A stretch of DNA of 64,000 nucleotides, from IMG/VR virus record IMGVR_UViG_3300021961_000040, positions 44,075-108,074 of that record; one strand, 5' to 3'. Each line of letters begins with the position of its first letter. Positions within the stretch are counted from its first letter, which is position 1. The DNA comes from a virus. Positions 62,998 to 64,000 of this stretch are shown one piece after another. A program made the translations under genes and the position numbers. A model generated the notes under the pieces. That model saw only the letters and a list, made by a program, of their open reading frames with translations, was not told where the DNA came from and searched no databases.

Positions 62998-63711
62998 ATG
63001 ACTATCAAACTTTTTGAAGTGGGTGGTTCCATTCGGGACGAGCTCATGGGTCTGGAGTCTGCAGATCGCGACTTCTGTGCAGTGTCGCCCAAGGGTTGGG
63101 AGTCTCTTCTCAGCTGGGCAAACAACAAGATGCTTGTCTTCAAGGTCACACCTGAGTTTTTCACGATTCGTGGTTCGCTCGGCCCAGATATCATTGACAT
63201 CGTCATGTGTCGAAAGGACGGCGCTTCGAGTGACGGTCGCCACCCTGACGAGGTGGAACCCGGAACTTTGCTTGATGACCTCGCTCGTCGAGATTTCACT
63301 TGCAACGCACTGGCCCGTCCGGTCAATCGGAATCTCGAGATCATCGGCGAGATTGTCGACCCTTTTGGCGGAGCTGAAGATATTCAGCATCGTCGCTTGG
63401 TCTCGGTCGGAAATGGTCAGGCTCGATTCGAAGAGGACAATTTGCGTCTGCTTCGTGCCGTTCGATTCTCATTGACTAAGTCCATGACGCCCTCTAACGA
63501 TCTTGCGCACATGATTTCTGATCCTCGCAACTGGCAACAGATGATGTCCACTGTTTCTATCGAGCGTGTTCGAGAGGAAATGAACAAGATGTTTGTTTTT
63601 TCCACGGCAGGCACACTTCGATTCATGAACATGCATTTGCCCCGAATTGCTTTCGATGCGCTGTTCGAAGACACGGGCTTGTGGCTCAAGCCGACGCTGG
63701 CAAGGCGCTGA
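62998..63711 (+). CDS. CCA-adding enzyme / poly(A) polymerase-like nucleotidyltransferase
   Basis: 237 residues. FEVGGSIRDELMGLESADRDF gives the G-G...D-x-D core (D23, D25), DDLARRDFTCNALA the second block, EEDNLRLLRAVRF the third, as in class II tRNA nucleotidyltransferases. The C-terminal body is short (full enzymes ~400). It could finish the tRNA-Ala and tmRNA, which lack encoded CCA. Confidence 0.85.
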   Translation: MTIKLFEVGGSIRDELMGLESADRDFCAVSPKGWESLLSWANNKMLVFKVTPEFFTIRGSLGPDIIDIVMCRKDGASSDGRHPDEVEPGTLLDDLARRDFTCNALARPVNRNLEIIGEIVDPFGGAEDIQHRRLVSVGNGQARFEEDNLRLLRAVRFSLTKSMTPSNDLAHMISDPRNWQQMMSTVSIERVREEMNKMFVFSTAGTLRFMNMHLPRIAFDALFEDTGLWLKPTLARR

Positions 63712-63740
63712 GTGCAAACTCACTCAAAATAAGATAAAAT
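63712..63740 (+). promoter_or_regulatory. phage promoter
   Basis: GTGCAA 63712-63717 directly after TGA; TAAAAT 63735-63740. Confidence 0.88.
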
Positions 63741-63759
63741 ACTCTCTTAAGGAGGAATA

Positions 63760-64000
63760 ATGACTTACGAATACAAGGTCTCTCACCGAGACGATGGCTC
63801 GGTGGTGTGGGAGCAGTTCTACAAGGAGGGTCTCCGTCACCGGGAGGGTGACCGCCCGGCTGTGGTCATGTATCGAGCCGATGGCTCGGTGGGGGAGGAG
63901 GAGTTCTTCAAGGAGGGCCTCCTTCACCGGGAGGGTGACCGACCGGGACGGGTCCGTTACCGATCCGATGGCTCGGTGGAGTTGGAGGAGTTCTGGAAGG
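63760..64000 (+). CDS. MORN-like repeat protein 3 (partial, runs off the window)
   Basis: At least 80 residues: the same MTYEYKVSH head and the first repeats as at 56593 and 59665. The 3' end is outside the window. Confidence 0.75.
   Translation, partial: MTYEYKVSHRDDGSVVWEQFYKEGLRHREGDRPAVVMYRADGSVGEEEFFKEGLLHREGDRPGRVRYRSDGSVELEEFWK

Noticed and set aside
1-64000. CRISPR array
   Set aside because: No regularly spaced short direct repeats with unique spacers; the repeats found are promoters, tRNAs and protein-coding repeats.

Overview
The window looks like part of a large tailed-phage genome. It encodes a T4-type two-subunit topoisomerase II (gp39-like and gp52-like), a ThyX thymidylate synthase of cyanophage type, DNA and RNA ligases, a RadA-like recombinase, an endolysin and very tightly packed small genes. 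Nearly every gene is on the + strand; only 7723-9474, 19899-20513 and perhaps 47964-48194 are on the minus strand. Three things point, by inference, to a deltaproteobacterial or myxobacterial-type host: single-domain PilZ proteins like a Myxococcus paralogue family, a secreted matrixin with a MYXO-CTERM-like tail, and short lipoproteins with Asp/Ser/Thr-rich linkers.

Layout. 0-5 kb: a tmRNA, an endolysin and genes sharing an amphipathic N-terminal peptide (K-I-T-R-x-x-L-x-x-I-I). 5-30 kb: long AT-rich operons with a DinG/XPD-like helicase, TilS, ribosomal protein bS21, a GIY-YIG nuclease, exonucleases, DNA ligase, an OmpA-vWA lipoprotein, ThyX, a SpoU methyltransferase, metalloproteases and a run of tiny genes joined by a recurrent junction. 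30-36.5 kb: topoisomerase II; its large subunit is split by a split intein with a Vsr-like homing endonuclease gene between the halves. 36.5-50 kb: PolX-like transferase, PD-(D/E)XK nuclease, RadA, deaminase, thioredoxin, PurA, SprT, NUDIX, RNA ligase. 50-57 kb: a tRNA and structured-RNA region with about 10 tRNAs, one holding a group I intron, several non-canonical cloverleaf-like RNAs, and a Ro60-like TROVE-vWA protein preceded by two Y-RNA-like elements. 57-64 kb: small GC-richer genes, mostly with their own promoter, including MORN-like repeat proteins and a CCA-adding-enzyme-like protein.

Two themes link the genes. Translation and RNA handling: tmRNA, bS21, tRNAs, TilS, a CCA-adding-type enzyme, a SpoU methyltransferase, RNA ligase, the Ro60-like protein and candidate Y RNAs could together maintain translation during infection. 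Delivery: unrelated proteins (Fic, LysM, an LRV-repeat protein and others) share N-terminal helices followed by L-x-E-like sites. This resembles T4 capsid-targeting peptides cut by the prohead protease, so they may be packaged in the head and injected (inference).

A promoter of form GTGYAA-N17-TAWAAT recurs about 34 times. In the right half its upstream box usually overlaps the stop codon of the preceding gene, so gene plus promoter form repeated cassettes.
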